Below are positions 24,713 through 33,070 of a stretch of DNA of 51,755 nucleotides, in pieces. The stretch lies in NCBI GenBank assembly GCA_003142475.1, contig PLMK01000028.1, positions 1-51,755 on the forward strand, read 5' to 3'. The notes under the pieces were generated by a model. That model was given only the letters and a program-made list of their open reading frames with translations. It had not been told where the DNA came from and ran no database searches. A program made the position numbers and the translations under genes. Origin of the DNA: Ignavibacteriota bacterium. Its GTDB lineage: Bacteria > Bacteroidota > Ignavibacteria > UBA10030. Every line of letters begins with the position of its first letter. The first letter of the stretch is position 1.

Positions 24713-25933
24713 ATGAAAAAGAAAATATCTCAACAACTTTCTATCGCTACACGGGCAATTCATGGAAAAAAATTATTTGCATTTAAGGGGCCGGTTGCGA
24801 CTCCGATCTATCAAACTTCCACGTATAGATTTGAAACATCAGAAGACGCAATTAGGTACGCGAAAGGTGACCCGACTGTATATGTCTATTCGCGCTATCA
24901 CAATCCAACCGTGCATGACGTAGAAGAAAAACTTGCATTGATAGAAAATGGTGAAACAGCGGTACTCTTCTCGTCTGGTATGGCTGCAATCACCACCGCA
25001 ATTCTTGCAGTGACAAAAGCGGGCAACAATATCATCAGTACGCCAGCTTTATACGGCGGCACGTACCGATGGATGCGAGACGAATTGCCAAAACAAAATA
25101 TTGGCGTACGCTTTATTGATCCTAATCATCTCGCAGAAATATCACATGCCGCTGACGAACGAACAACCATCGTTTATATTGAAACTCCGACCAATCCCAC
25201 GCTTACGATAGTGGATATCGCAGAAGCTGTGCGTCAAACCAAGAAAGCCGGAAAAAGATTGAGTCGCCCTATTTTAACGATGATTGACAATACGTTTGCT
25301 ACAATTATTAATCAGGATCCATTCAAACTCGGCATTGACGTCGTCACGGAAAGCGCAACCAAATACCTTGGCGGCCATACCGACATTCTCGCCGGTGTTG
25401 TTGTAGGTAAGGAAGAGTTTGTTAAACGTGTGCGTATGCTTGGAAAATATCATGGTGGTTGCGCCGACCCATTTGCGGCATATTTGCTCGGCAGAAGTCT
25501 GAAGACGTTCGAACTTCGCGTGCACAGGCAAAATGAAAATGCTCTGGCTCTTGCACATGCGCTGGAGAAAAACAAGAAGGTAAATCGAGTAATCTATCCG
25601 GGACTTCCATCTCATCCGCAATTTCAAATTGCAAAGAAGCAAATGACTGGCTTCGGTGGAATGGTTACGATTGAAGTTAAGCCGGCGAAGCGTTACTCGC
25701 CGGTCGAAACAGCGGCAAAGGTTTGCGATAATCTTAAAGTCGCCGTGAACGCAATGTCACTGGGGGGTGTGGAGACGCTCGTTAGCATTCCTGTCTATTC
25801 ATCGCATATCTTTATGTCCGACGCAGAATTGAAGCGGCACGGTGTAACAGCAGGAATGATCCGCATTTCTGTTGGTGTAGAAGGAATCGAAGATTTAATT
25901 GAAGACTTTGAACAAGCGCTAAATAATATTTAA
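24713..25933 (+). CDS. Cys/Met-metabolism PLP enzyme (methionine gamma-lyase/cystathionine lyase type)
   Basis: About 406 residues starting at the ATG at 24713, which has GAGGA upstream; an earlier ATG at 24677 lacks one. It is a fold-type I PLP enzyme of the Cys/Met group. PIYQTSTYRF near 30, YSRYHNPT near 55-62, ALYGGTYRWM near 112, ETPTNPT near 155 and the PLP lysine in TESATKYLGGHTDILAG near 212 are all visible, with the C-terminal GGVETLVSIP block. These proteins act as methionine gamma-lyase, cystathionine gamma-lyase or gamma-synthase, or O-acetylhomoserine sulfhydrylase, which cannot be told apart here. The ALP-superfamily gene starts 11 bp later. Confidence 0.88.
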   Translation: MKKKISQQLSIATRAIHGKKLFAFKGPVATPIYQTSTYRFETSEDAIRYAKGDPTVYVYSRYHNPTVHDVEEKLALIENGETAVLFSSGMAAITTAILAVTKAGNNIISTPALYGGTYRWMRDELPKQNIGVRFIDPNHLAEISHAADERTTIVYIETPTNPTLTIVDIAEAVRQTKKAGKRLSRPILTMIDNTFATIINQDPFKLGIDVVTESATKYLGGHTDILAGVVVGKEEFVKRVRMLGKYHGGCADPFAAYLLGRSLKTFELRVHRQNENALALAHALEKNKKVNRVIYPGLPSHPQFQIAKKQMTGFGGMVTIEVKPAKRYSPVETAAKVCDNLKVAVNAMSLGGVETLVSIPVYSSHIFMSDAELKRHGVTAGMIRISVGVEGIEDLIEDFEQALNNI

Positions 25934-25944
25934 GGAAAAATATT

Positions 25945-26850
25945 TTGAAAACTCTACGTTCTCTTGTTTTGTTGTTATGTATATTTTCTCTCTCACTGTT
26001 CAGTCAGAATGTAATCATTGTGGTAATAGATGGCGCTCGTTATTCTGAAACGTTTGGCGCAGATTCTCTTTATATATCACATATCTGGAATCAACTTCGC
26101 CCCCTCGGTACTATATGGACAAGCTTTTACAATGATGGACAGACTAAAACTGATCCAGGACATTCAGCAATTGCATCAGGCGCTTGGCAACAAATCGACA
26201 ACAAAGGACTCGATAGACCCGAACAGCCTACGGTATTTGAATATTTCCGCAAATATACGATGGCTCCCGAAAAGGCTACAGCGGTTGTCGTTGGAAAACA
26301 AAAATTAGATATTCTCACTTACAGTAATCATCCTGACTATGGCAAAAAATATAAAGCTTCATCGTTCATTAGTTCAACCGATACTTCCGTAATGAATGAC
26401 GTAAAAAGGGTCCTTTCATTTAATCGACCACGGATTATGATGGTCAATCTTCCCAGCGTCGATGCTGCCGGACATTCAGGTAATTGGACAGAGTATATTA
26501 CTGCGTTACATAATGCTGATTCACTTATTTGGAATCTTTGGCAGACTCTTCAGTCAAATTCTGTATATCGGAATACTACGACACTTTTTGTAACGAACGA
26601 TCACGGCAGGCACGATGATACACATGACGGTTTTAAAAATCATGGTGATGGCTGTGAAGGATGCCGTCATATTCTTTGTCTTGCTATCGGGCGTGGCTTT
26701 CCTGCAAACCAGATTATCAAGCAGAGACGAACCCAATGCGATATTGCACCGACAGTTGGTGAACTTCTTTGCTTTCCGACACCATTTTCGATAGGAACAA
26801 GTCTCTTGCGGGATGTCGGTTCTGCCAAAATAAAAATTCAAAACAAGTAA
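25945..26850 (+). CDS. Secreted alkaline-phosphatase-superfamily phosphodiesterase/phosphatase
   Basis: 301 residues with a signal peptide (about 1-20, hydrophobic core VLLLCIFSLSLF, ending FSQ), so periplasmic or exported. The metal sites of the alkaline phosphatase superfamily are visible: Asp29 in VVIDGARY, the likely nucleophile Thr69 in KTDPGHSAIASG (T-x-P-x-H as in nucleotide pyrophosphatases), VDAAGHSGNW near 172-181, and the NDHGRHDD pair near 213-220. The protein is shorter than typical NPP enzymes. The start is TTG at 25945 with AAGGAAA six bases upstream. It follows the PLP lyase by 11 bp and precedes the NUDIX gene by 19 bp. The substrate is unknown. Confidence 0.82.
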   Translation: MKTLRSLVLLLCIFSLSLFSQNVIIVVIDGARYSETFGADSLYISHIWNQLRPLGTIWTSFYNDGQTKTDPGHSAIASGAWQQIDNKGLDRPEQPTVFEYFRKYTMAPEKATAVVVGKQKLDILTYSNHPDYGKKYKASSFISSTDTSVMNDVKRVLSFNRPRIMMVNLPSVDAAGHSGNWTEYITALHNADSLIWNLWQTLQSNSVYRNTTTLFVTNDHGRHDDTHDGFKNHGDGCEGCRHILCLAIGRGFPANQIIKQRRTQCDIAPTVGELLCFPTPFSIGTSLLRDVGSAKIKIQNK

Positions 26851-26869
26851 TAGCGGTTTCTCCTCTCAC

Positions 26870-27457
26870 ATGCAGATCGCTATTGGGTCCATCAGACATT
26901 ATTTTCAATCATTTCAACATAGCACACAAGAAAATTCCGAACTCACTCCCGCTGCTGTCCTCATCCTGCTTTTCAAAAAAAACGATCAGCTTCATGTCAT
27001 TTTAACGAAGCGCACTGACAGAGTAAAACATCATAAGGGACAAATTTCTTTTCCTGGCGGAACAAAAGACAGCGCCGACATGACTATTATAGATACAGCG
27101 CTACGGGAAACGGAAGAAGAAATCGGATTAACACGGGATACCGTTGAAATTCTTGGAATGCTAAACGATTTCTGTACCCCAAGCGGCTTTTGTATAACTC
27201 CTATTGTAGGATTTCTGACAGCAATTCCATCTTTTATCCTAAACAAAATAGAAGTATCCGAAATCTTCGATGTTCCGTTATCGTTCTTCCTTGATTCCCG
27301 CAACGAACGTATGGAACAGCATGAGCGTTCCGGTAAAATGACGAATGTGTATTTCTATAAATATAGTAAATATGAAATTTGGGGAGTGACAGCGGCCATA
27401 TTACGTTCGTTTTTAATTGATCTTGGTACACAAAAGGGGCAGAAAAAGACTTTGTAA
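26870..27457 (+). CDS. NUDIX hydrolase, probable CoA pyrophosphatase
   Basis: 195 residues. The NUDIX box ends in ALRETEEEIGL and is preceded by LTKRTDRVKHHKGQISFPGGTKD. This combination (a KRT...H-x-GQ-x-FPGG segment before a box one residue longer than the MutT form) is that of the YeaB/NudL coenzyme A pyrophosphatases, which split CoA into 4'-phosphopantetheine and 3',5'-ADP. Catalytic glutamates are present. The N-terminal about 30 residues are polar and not conserved. It is the last gene before rpsT; the rpsT -35 box overlaps its stop codon. Confidence 0.87.
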   Translation: MQIAIGSIRHYFQSFQHSTQENSELTPAAVLILLFKKNDQLHVILTKRTDRVKHHKGQISFPGGTKDSADMTIIDTALRETEEEIGLTRDTVEILGMLNDFCTPSGFCITPIVGFLTAIPSFILNKIEVSEIFDVPLSFFLDSRNERMEQHERSGKMTNVYFYKYSKYEIWGVTAAILRSFLIDLGTQKGQKKTL

Positions 27458-27480
27458 ATCTGGCAATTCTTGATTATATT
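27452..27480 (+). promoter_or_regulatory. Promoter candidate for rpsT
   Basis: TTGTAA (27452-27457), 17-bp spacer, TATATT (27475-27480). The -35 overlaps the NUDIX stop codon. It leaves a leader of about 60 nt with AAAGGAG placed before the rpsT ATG. Confidence 0.55.
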
Positions 27481-27545
27481 TATTCAACAAAGAAAAAGAA
27501 GTAACATCAAGATGCCCTGAGTTTAGGACAAAGGAGATTGAATAA

Positions 27546-27800
27546 ATGCCACAACATAAATCAGCAGTAAAACGAGTTCGCCAGTACGCAAGCCGGGCAG
27601 AAGGCAATAAAAATCGCCTCTCGAAGGCGAAAACACTTGTAAAGAAAGTGCGTTCTTCCAAGACTAAGGAGGAAGCAAGTTTAGCATTGAAAAACGCTGT
27701 GAAGTACCTTGACCAGCTTGGTGCCAAAGGCACAATTCACAAGAACAATGCTTCCAACCAGAAGTCAAGACTGACAAAGTTTGTTAACAAAATTAAGTAA
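27546..27800 (+). CDS. rpsT: 30S ribosomal protein S20
   Basis: 84 residues, very basic and helical, with the S20 pattern: SAVKRVRQYASRAEGNKNR at the start (binding 16S rRNA), repeated Lys/Arg-rich helices, and an Ala/Lys-rich end with GTIHKNNASNQKSRL. The length is normal. A strong ribosome site AAAGGAG lies about nine bases upstream of the ATG. It is a single-gene unit with its own promoter and a terminator 25 bp after the stop. S20 often represses its own translation; nothing in the short leader proves that here. Confidence 0.97.
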   Translation: MPQHKSAVKRVRQYASRAEGNKNRLSKAKTLVKKVRSSKTKEEASLALKNAVKYLDQLGAKGTIHKNNASNQKSRLTKFVNKIK

Positions 27801-27822
27801 GTTATTTTAAGAGCATAGTGAC

Positions 27823-27855
27823 AAAAAACCCCGATCCAAATTGAATTGGGGTTTT
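27823..27855. terminator. Bidirectional intrinsic terminator between rpsT and the TPR gene
   Basis: AAAACCCC (27825-27832) pairs with GGGGTTTT (27848-27855) across a 15-nt loop. On the plus strand it ends rpsT with four T. On the minus strand the stem is followed by six T, so it can also end the miaB-to-TPR operon, whose last stop is 70 bp away. Confidence 0.85.
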
Positions 27856-27923
27856 GCATTTCGTGATATAATTCATAAAAGTTTCAAAATCTTTGAGAGT
27901 CTTATAAAAACAAATTGGACCTA

Positions 27924-29183
27924 TTATCCTCCACTTTTTTTCTTTAATTCTTCTAACTCAGCAATCCGTTTTTCGTACCGCTCTTTTTCCGCTGGTTTAT
28001 TGTGCGCCAGTGTTCTGTACGCTTTAATTGCATCGTCATACCAGCCTTGCTTGGCATAAATTTCTGCAAGTGTCGGCGTTACGAAGCCCATACCCGATTG
28101 TGTATCTTGCTCGGATACGGCAGGTGTTTCCTTCTGTGCAAAGTTGATGACAGGTGTAATTTTGCCAGCACTTTGCAATTTGTTAGTAAGCTCCTCAATT
28201 TTATTCTGTGCATTCGTGGGAATTGAATCAGTTCTCGGTAGTGTAAATTCTTGCGGCATTGAATCAGTTTTCGGTAACGTGAATTCTTGCGGTTTTACAG
28301 GAGTTTTGTTGCTCAGATACTCTTCCATTGAAACCGTGTTTTCACCAGAGAGTTCTTTCGCCCGCAGTGAACTGTAATGCTCGAAAGATTCTTCCTCAGA
28401 TGGTGTTGCAGATATAAAAATATTGACATCGGAAGTTGGTGGTGTAAATTCAAATCCTCTTGACGACTCTGTTGTTGGTGTTGGTATTTTTAGTTCTGGT
28501 TGCGGAAAATTGAATTCAGAAAACGGCGAAGTTTCGAATGTTGGCGGCGTTTCGACTAATGGTGCATTTAATCCAAAACTGCTCGTATCTTCTGTTGAAA
28601 TTTCAGGACGTGGTTGAGTTATTTCATCAAAGAAATTTTGCGCTGGTGTGGCGATCGGTAACGTAGGTTCCGGCTGTTGCTCTACTTCTGTTTGTTGTTC
28701 CACTGCCGGGGGTTCAATTCCACCAAAATTAAATGTCGGTTCCGGACTTTGTGGAACCTCTGGAAGAGTAGAAACTGGATAATCAAATCCGCTCATCATA
28801 GGCGCAGACGACTCTGGCTCTGGTTCAACTACTTCTGGCAATAGTTCTGGAGGTGCTATTGTAAGTGTCTCTTCTGCCGGAGGCGGCATTTGCGCCAGCA
28901 AATTTATTAAAGTTTCATTGTTCGGTAGAAAATCAAGAACGAATTCAAATTCGCGACGTGCCTCCGCTTGCATATTTAATGCGGCAAGCGCTTTACCTTT
29001 TATGAGGTGCCCAGTGGTATAGAATGGAAAATTCGCAAGGCCTGCATCGCATATTTGCAATGCATCTTGTGCGCGGCTTGCCTTAAGATAGTAATGTGCT
29101 AATTGAGCAAAGAGTGGAGACTTGGCGTCTGTTCCCACTCTTTTTTCCAGCGTTGCAATATGCTGTTGAGCTACGTCGATCAT
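27924..29183 (-). CDS. TPR protein with long acidic, proline-rich linker
   Basis: 419 residues of unknown function. Residues about 1-95 form TPR-like helical repeats (QLAHYYLKASRAQDALQICD, then HLIKGKALAALNMQAEAR). Residues about 100-340 are low-complexity, rich in Pro, Glu, Ser and Thr, and contain two 12-residue repeats PQEFTLPKTDSM / PQEFTLPRTDSI. A final TPR unit (about 365-405) has TPTLAEIYAKQGWYDDAIKAY. There is no signal peptide or membrane helix, so it is probably cytoplasmic, or membrane-associated through a partner. Its ATG overlaps the glycosyltransferase stop (ATGA), which implies coupled translation and a shared task in envelope or polysaccharide work. It is the last gene of the six-gene operon. 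Confidence 0.8.
   Translation of the reverse strand: MIDVAQQHIATLEKRVGTDAKSPLFAQLAHYYLKASRAQDALQICDAGLANFPFYTTGHLIKGKALAALNMQAEARREFEFVLDFLPNNETLINLLAQMPPPAEETLTIAPPELLPEVVEPEPESSAPMMSGFDYPVSTLPEVPQSPEPTFNFGGIEPPAVEQQTEVEQQPEPTLPIATPAQNFFDEITQPRPEISTEDTSSFGLNAPLVETPPTFETSPFSEFNFPQPELKIPTPTTESSRGFEFTPPTSDVNIFISATPSEEESFEHYSSLRAKELSGENTVSMEEYLSNKTPVKPQEFTLPKTDSMPQEFTLPRTDSIPTNAQNKIEELTNKLQSAGKITPVINFAQKETPAVSEQDTQSGMGFVTPTLAEIYAKQGWYDDAIKAYRTLAHNKPAEKERYEKRIAELEELKKKSGG
28222..28293. repeat. Two tandem 36-bp units inside the TPR gene
   Basis: Units 28222-28257 and 28258-28293 differ at only a few bases and encode the two adjacent PQEFTLP-type 12-residue repeats. The reading frame is kept, so this is a recent in-frame duplication in the disordered linker. 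Confidence 0.85.
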
Positions 29184-30706
29184 TGTGTTTGTTGACGAAG
29201 TTTTCTTGCCTCAAGTGCGTGCCTGATGGAGAGCCACGAAACACATGCGAATCCCATAAAATAGAGCATCTGGAATGGCAATGCAGCTATCTCTAAATAG
29301 TATAATGATGAAATCACACCGAAGAAGCAATAGATAGCAAGAATAATTTCAATTGCTACGACCCAGTCAAATTTCTTTTTACTGACGTACATATTCTTTT
29401 TCCACGTATCTTTTTTGCCTTCGATGGCATATTTGGGCGTCCGTACAAACTCGCTCTTACGCTTAAATAGCCCTTCAAACACAGCACGTGAATTGTTCAC
29501 CGCAAATCCCATACTACCAGCCATAAAAAGAGGGAAAAGCATTATGCGCCGACGCCAATCTGGATAGACAGCTTTTTGAGAAATAAGGTAAAATAGGAAC
29601 GAACCGATAAATGCGATCACAAACACAGACATCAAAGCAAAGTACGCTTCATGCCCGCCTTGCTGTTTGATAAAAATAAGTGGGCCGTTCAATATCCCGG
29701 CCAGAAGAATAAAAGGATAGACAATGTTGCTCGTTAAATGAAATGTTGAGTGAATCTTGATACGAAGAGGTATGTTTGACTTCCATACCTCTGGAATCAT
29801 TTTACGAGCAGTTTCAATAGCACCTTTCGTCCAGCGAAATTGTTGAGACTTCAATGCATTTACTTCCGCGGGTAATTCTGCCGGCGAAGTAACGTCGGTA
29901 AGATATTTGAACTTCCAACCCCGAAGTTGTGCACGATAGCTTAGATCTAAATCTTCCGTTAATGTATCCGATTGCCAATTGCCTGCATCAATAATGGTTG
30001 CCTTACGCCAAACACCACCTGTGCCGTTAAACTGAATGAAAAATCCTGCCTTGTTGCGCACATCTTGCTCTACAACAAAATGTCCGTCTAGAGCAAACGC
30101 CTGTGCGCGAGTTAACATTGAGTATTCGCGGTTTATATGTTCCCATCGTGTTTGAACCACGCCAATTTTTGGATCGGAAAAAAAATGAGGAATTGTTTTT
30201 ATCAGGAAGTCTGTGTTGGGTACAAAGTCTGCATCGAAGATTGCGATGAATTCCCCGCGCGCGGTTTCAAGTCCATACTTTAGTGCGCCGGCTTTATAAC
30301 CAGAACGGTTTGTACGACAGATATGTTTAATGTCATATCCGAGAGCGCGATAGTGAGTTACTGCTTTTTCCACCAATTCAATTGTCTCGTCTGTTGAGTC
30401 GTCCAGCACCTGCACTTCCAATTTGTCTTTAGGATATTCAAGTGCACATACCGCATCAATTAGACGATTGGTAACATACAACTCATTGAACAGTGGGAGC
30501 TGTATCGTTACAATAGGCGTTTCTTTTAGAGGCGGCTGGATATTTGCGATACCACGTTGTTTCATATAATGGTACACCATTACAAATCCGTGTGCTCCAA
30601 ACGCGAATAAAATGAGCAATGAAATAAAGTACAGATACATAACAAAATCCGATAATGCCGGATTTTCGATAATTTCTTGCCTAAAGAAAAATACTGCTAG
30701 TGTCAT
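29180..30706 (-). CDS. Family 2 membrane glycosyltransferase (cellulose synthase-like)
   Basis: 508 residues. One membrane helix (about 22-42) precedes the cytoplasmic GT2 domain, whose motifs are DDSTDET (102-108), the metal-binding DAD (158-160), TED (250-252) and Q(Q)FRW (288-292). This D, DxD, TED, QxxRW set marks a processive or semi-processive inverting transferase of the cellulose/mannan synthase group. Several membrane helices follow from about 325 to the end. There is no PilZ domain. The sugar donor is not readable. It sits between the LptE-like gene and the TPR gene with overlaps or a 1-bp gap, so it belongs to an envelope operon. Confidence 0.9.
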   Translation of the reverse strand: MTLAVFFFRQEIIENPALSDFVMYLYFISLLILFAFGAHGFVMVYHYMKQRGIANIQPPLKETPIVTIQLPLFNELYVTNRLIDAVCALEYPKDKLEVQVLDDSTDETIELVEKAVTHYRALGYDIKHICRTNRSGYKAGALKYGLETARGEFIAIFDADFVPNTDFLIKTIPHFFSDPKIGVVQTRWEHINREYSMLTRAQAFALDGHFVVEQDVRNKAGFFIQFNGTGGVWRKATIIDAGNWQSDTLTEDLDLSYRAQLRGWKFKYLTDVTSPAELPAEVNALKSQQFRWTKGAIETARKMIPEVWKSNIPLRIKIHSTFHLTSNIVYPFILLAGILNGPLIFIKQQGGHEAYFALMSVFVIAFIGSFLFYLISQKAVYPDWRRRIMLFPLFMAGSMGFAVNNSRAVFEGLFKRKSEFVRTPKYAIEGKKDTWKKNMYVSKKKFDWVVAIEIILAIYCFFGVISSLYYLEIAALPFQMLYFMGFACVSWLSIRHALEARKLRQQTQ

Positions 30707-30707
30707 A

Positions 30708-31244
30708 TTACCATCCTGCGACTGTGTCGTTTAGAATATCTTCTGTTAATTTTCTGACCGCATCCGTTACCCCTCCGCTGCGCTGCGTCAACCCACCGCC
30801 TGAAGGATAATCTCCCCAACTGCTAAAACTTTTTTCCCATACTTTTTTACGAAGTTTCAAATCCTGAAATGTCATACGTACCGTAACCGTTATGCGTCGT
30901 TGTGCAACCTGTTCACCGCCTTGCAGTACCGCTGGTACATCTGTCACATCGGTTATCACGCCTTCGAGCATAGAATCTGCTGTATTGCGATCCGTCAGTT
31001 GGAGTGTATTGTCACTCGTAAATAAAGCCACCAATTGATTTGTAAATGTCGTCCGAAGTGATGGATCGCCATATGGGCTGGCGTCTTCCACAACAGGAAT
31101 TGCAATTGTTTTCAAATGCGGCGGGACTGATCCGCCTTTAAAAGAATAAGTACATCCAACGATTAGCAATGAATAGTGAATAATGATTAATGAAAATAGA
31201 AAAAGGCGTGTTCTTTTCCCAATTATTTTTTTTTCATTTTTCAT
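30708..31244 (-). CDS. lptE: LptE-like outer-membrane lipoprotein
   Basis: 178 residues. A hydrophobic signal sequence ends in the lipobox IVGC (Cys31), so the mature protein is lipid-anchored. The mature part begins YSFKGGSVPPHLKTIAIP, runs through DPSLRTTFTNQLVALF and carries a long alternating beta region with an ITVTVRMTFQDLKLRKKVWEK strand. This is the pattern of the LptE family in Bacteroidota and Chlorobiota, where the protein plugs LptD and helps to place lipopolysaccharide in the outer membrane. Sequence conservation in the family is low, so the name is moderately secure. Its start overlaps the sigma-54 activator stop by 4 bp. Confidence 0.78.
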   Translation of the reverse strand: MKNEKKIIGKRTRLFLFSLIIIHYSLLIVGCTYSFKGGSVPPHLKTIAIPVVEDASPYGDPSLRTTFTNQLVALFTSDNTLQLTDRNTADSMLEGVITDVTDVPAVLQGGEQVAQRRITVTVRMTFQDLKLRKKVWEKSFSSWGDYPSGGGLTQRSGGVTDAVRKLTEDILNDTVAGW

Positions 31245-32362
31245 TGAAGTCCAAAATCTTTAATTTTTCTGTATAATGTTCGCTCGCTAATATTCAATTC
31301 TTTTGCTGCAAGCCGGCGATTTCCTTTATTTCGATCAAGCGAGCCGGAAATCATCCGTCGTTCCATTTCGTCCATCGTTAGAATACCGTTACCTTTATGC
31401 GGTTGTGTGTGATTGATTTGCGAGTCATTTGCACCGGATAATTGTCCAGTTAGCAGTTCTTTCATTTCAATAATATTTGATTTTAGATCAACTAACGCGC
31501 GATATATTAGTTCGCGTTCTGCTTGCTCAACAGTTTTATTTGATACAACCGGCAGATTCCGTTCTGTTAATACCGATGGCTGCTCACGAAGATATTTTCT
31601 AACGTCGTACCCGTCAATTCGTTTCCCGCTTTCCAGAACAAGCATGCTTTCAACAGTATTTCGTAATTCACGGATATTTCCCGGCCAGCTATAACTCATC
31701 AACAATTCGGTCGCATTATCAGTAAATCCGCCAAATTGAATTTTATTCTTTTCAGATATTTCTTTAACAAACCGCTCAACAAGCGAAGGAATATCTTCCT
31801 TCCTGTTGCGTAGCGGCGGTAAATAAATATTTACAGAACGCAATCGATAATATAAATCAGGACGAAAATGCTTTTGCTGAACTTCGTATTCCAGCAATTT
31901 GTTCGTCGCCGCTATTACACGTGCATCTGTACTGCGTGCCACAGAAGAACCGACCCTTATGTACTCACCACTTTCCAGCACACGTAATAATTTAACTTGC
32001 GTAGAGAGCGGCATCTCGCCAATTTCATCAAGAAAAATCGTTCCGCCATCTGCAATCTCAAAATAACCGCGACGCATATCTGCGGCACTGGTGAACGCGC
32101 CTTTTTCATGTCCGAATAGCTCGCTTTCAATCAACCCTTCCGGAATTGCGCCGCAGTTCACCGGCACAAGGGCATGTTGTGAACGCTTGCTTGCACCGTG
32201 AATTGCTTTAGCAATAATTTCCTTGCCAGTGCCACTCTCTCCTGAAATCAGCACAGTAATATCTGTCGGAGCTACTTGTTGAACAACATCAACAATTTCT
32301 TGCATCTCCGGCGATTTCCCAATAATGCCGTATGTTTGCTGAAATCCTTCCCGATTCATCAA
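31241..32362 (-). CDS. Sigma-54 interacting AAA+ transcriptional activator without receiver domain
   Basis: 373 residues. The AAA+ domain fills about 10-245: Walker A GESGTGKE (41-48), the sigma-54 contact loop GAFTSA (88-93, a variant of GAFTGA), Walker B GGTIFLDEIG (106-115), and the sensor/arginine-finger block LYYRLRSVNIYLPPLRNRKEDIP near 195. A Fis-type helix-turn-helix ends the protein (NRRLAAKELNISERTLYRKIKDFG, about 342-370). There is no receiver, GAF or PAS domain, so activity must be set by expression or by a partner. It overlaps both neighbours by 4 bp in the envelope operon. Targets are unknown. Confidence 0.92.
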   Translation of the reverse strand: MMNREGFQQTYGIIGKSPEMQEIVDVVQQVAPTDITVLISGESGTGKEIIAKAIHGASKRSQHALVPVNCGAIPEGLIESELFGHEKGAFTSAADMRRGYFEIADGGTIFLDEIGEMPLSTQVKLLRVLESGEYIRVGSSVARSTDARVIAATNKLLEYEVQQKHFRPDLYYRLRSVNIYLPPLRNRKEDIPSLVERFVKEISEKNKIQFGGFTDNATELLMSYSWPGNIRELRNTVESMLVLESGKRIDGYDVRKYLREQPSVLTERNLPVVSNKTVEQAERELIYRALVDLKSNIIEMKELLTGQLSGANDSQINHTQPHKGNGILTMDEMERRMISGSLDRNKGNRRLAAKELNISERTLYRKIKDFGLQ

Positions 32363-33066
32363 CGTGAAACAACTATCGATGTTAGATTAAATTTACTTTT
32401 GATTTCTGCATTAAATCGCCGCGCTTCATCATAAGTCTGAAATTCACCCACCCAAACTTTGTGCAGTTTTTTACCATGGCTGACGATAGTGAAGATGTTC
32501 GATTGAAATCCTTCTTTCTCGAATTTTGCTTTCAGTTCGCCTGCGTTTTGAAGCGTTGAAAACGCGCCAACTTGCACAGTGAAGTTTGTTGCAAATTTCG
32601 GCACAGTTCCTTTGGGTTTCATCACAGTTGGCTTTTCTTTCGCTGCTTGCTTTTCTTCTACTACCAGGTTTTTTTCTGTTGCATATGCGGAGAAAGGATA
32701 TTCTTCTTTTAATTGTGTCAATTTTTGATCGGCAGTTTTATATAAACCGATAGAATAATAATATTGATAAAGTTTGTAGAGCGCATCATCGCCCCATTCA
32801 CTTTTGGGAAAATTATCCACAATATTCTGATATAGTTTTGCTGCTTCCGAGCCATCCGTAGTCAGCACTGCTTGTAAATACATTACACCAGGATTGTTTT
32901 GATAGTTTGTCATAAGTGATGGAAGCTCGGCTCGCACTGCTTCCGCTTGGCCTTTTTCGATCATTTCGAGACGATGTCGAATATCGGGTTCACTACTGTT
33001 CGTCTGCGCAAAAAGCACCGATATAAAAATAATCGAAATGATAAACGTCTTAATAAGTATTCTCAT
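32359..33066 (-). CDS. SPOR-domain periplasmic protein with helical repeats
   Basis: 235 residues. A signal peptide covers about 1-20 (IIFISVLFAQ). Residues about 25-130 look like TPR-type helices (GVMYLQAVLTTDGSEAAKLY, ALYKLYQYYYSIGLYKTADQKL), as in YbgF-like proteins. A Lys/Pro linker follows. Residues about 160-233 form a SPOR domain: FTVQVGAFSTLQNAGELKAK, then KVWVGEFQTYDEARRF. SPOR domains bind glycan strands stripped of peptides, often at division sites. The gene begins 4 bp after miaB and its stop overlaps the sigma-54 activator start. Confidence 0.87.
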   Translation of the reverse strand: MRILIKTFIISIIFISVLFAQTNSSEPDIRHRLEMIEKGQAEAVRAELPSLMTNYQNNPGVMYLQAVLTTDGSEAAKLYQNIVDNFPKSEWGDDALYKLYQYYYSIGLYKTADQKLTQLKEEYPFSAYATEKNLVVEEKQAAKEKPTVMKPKGTVPKFATNFTVQVGAFSTLQNAGELKAKFEKEGFQSNIFTIVSHGKKLHKVWVGEFQTYDEARRFNAEIKSKFNLTSIVVSR

Positions 33067-33070
33067 GGCA

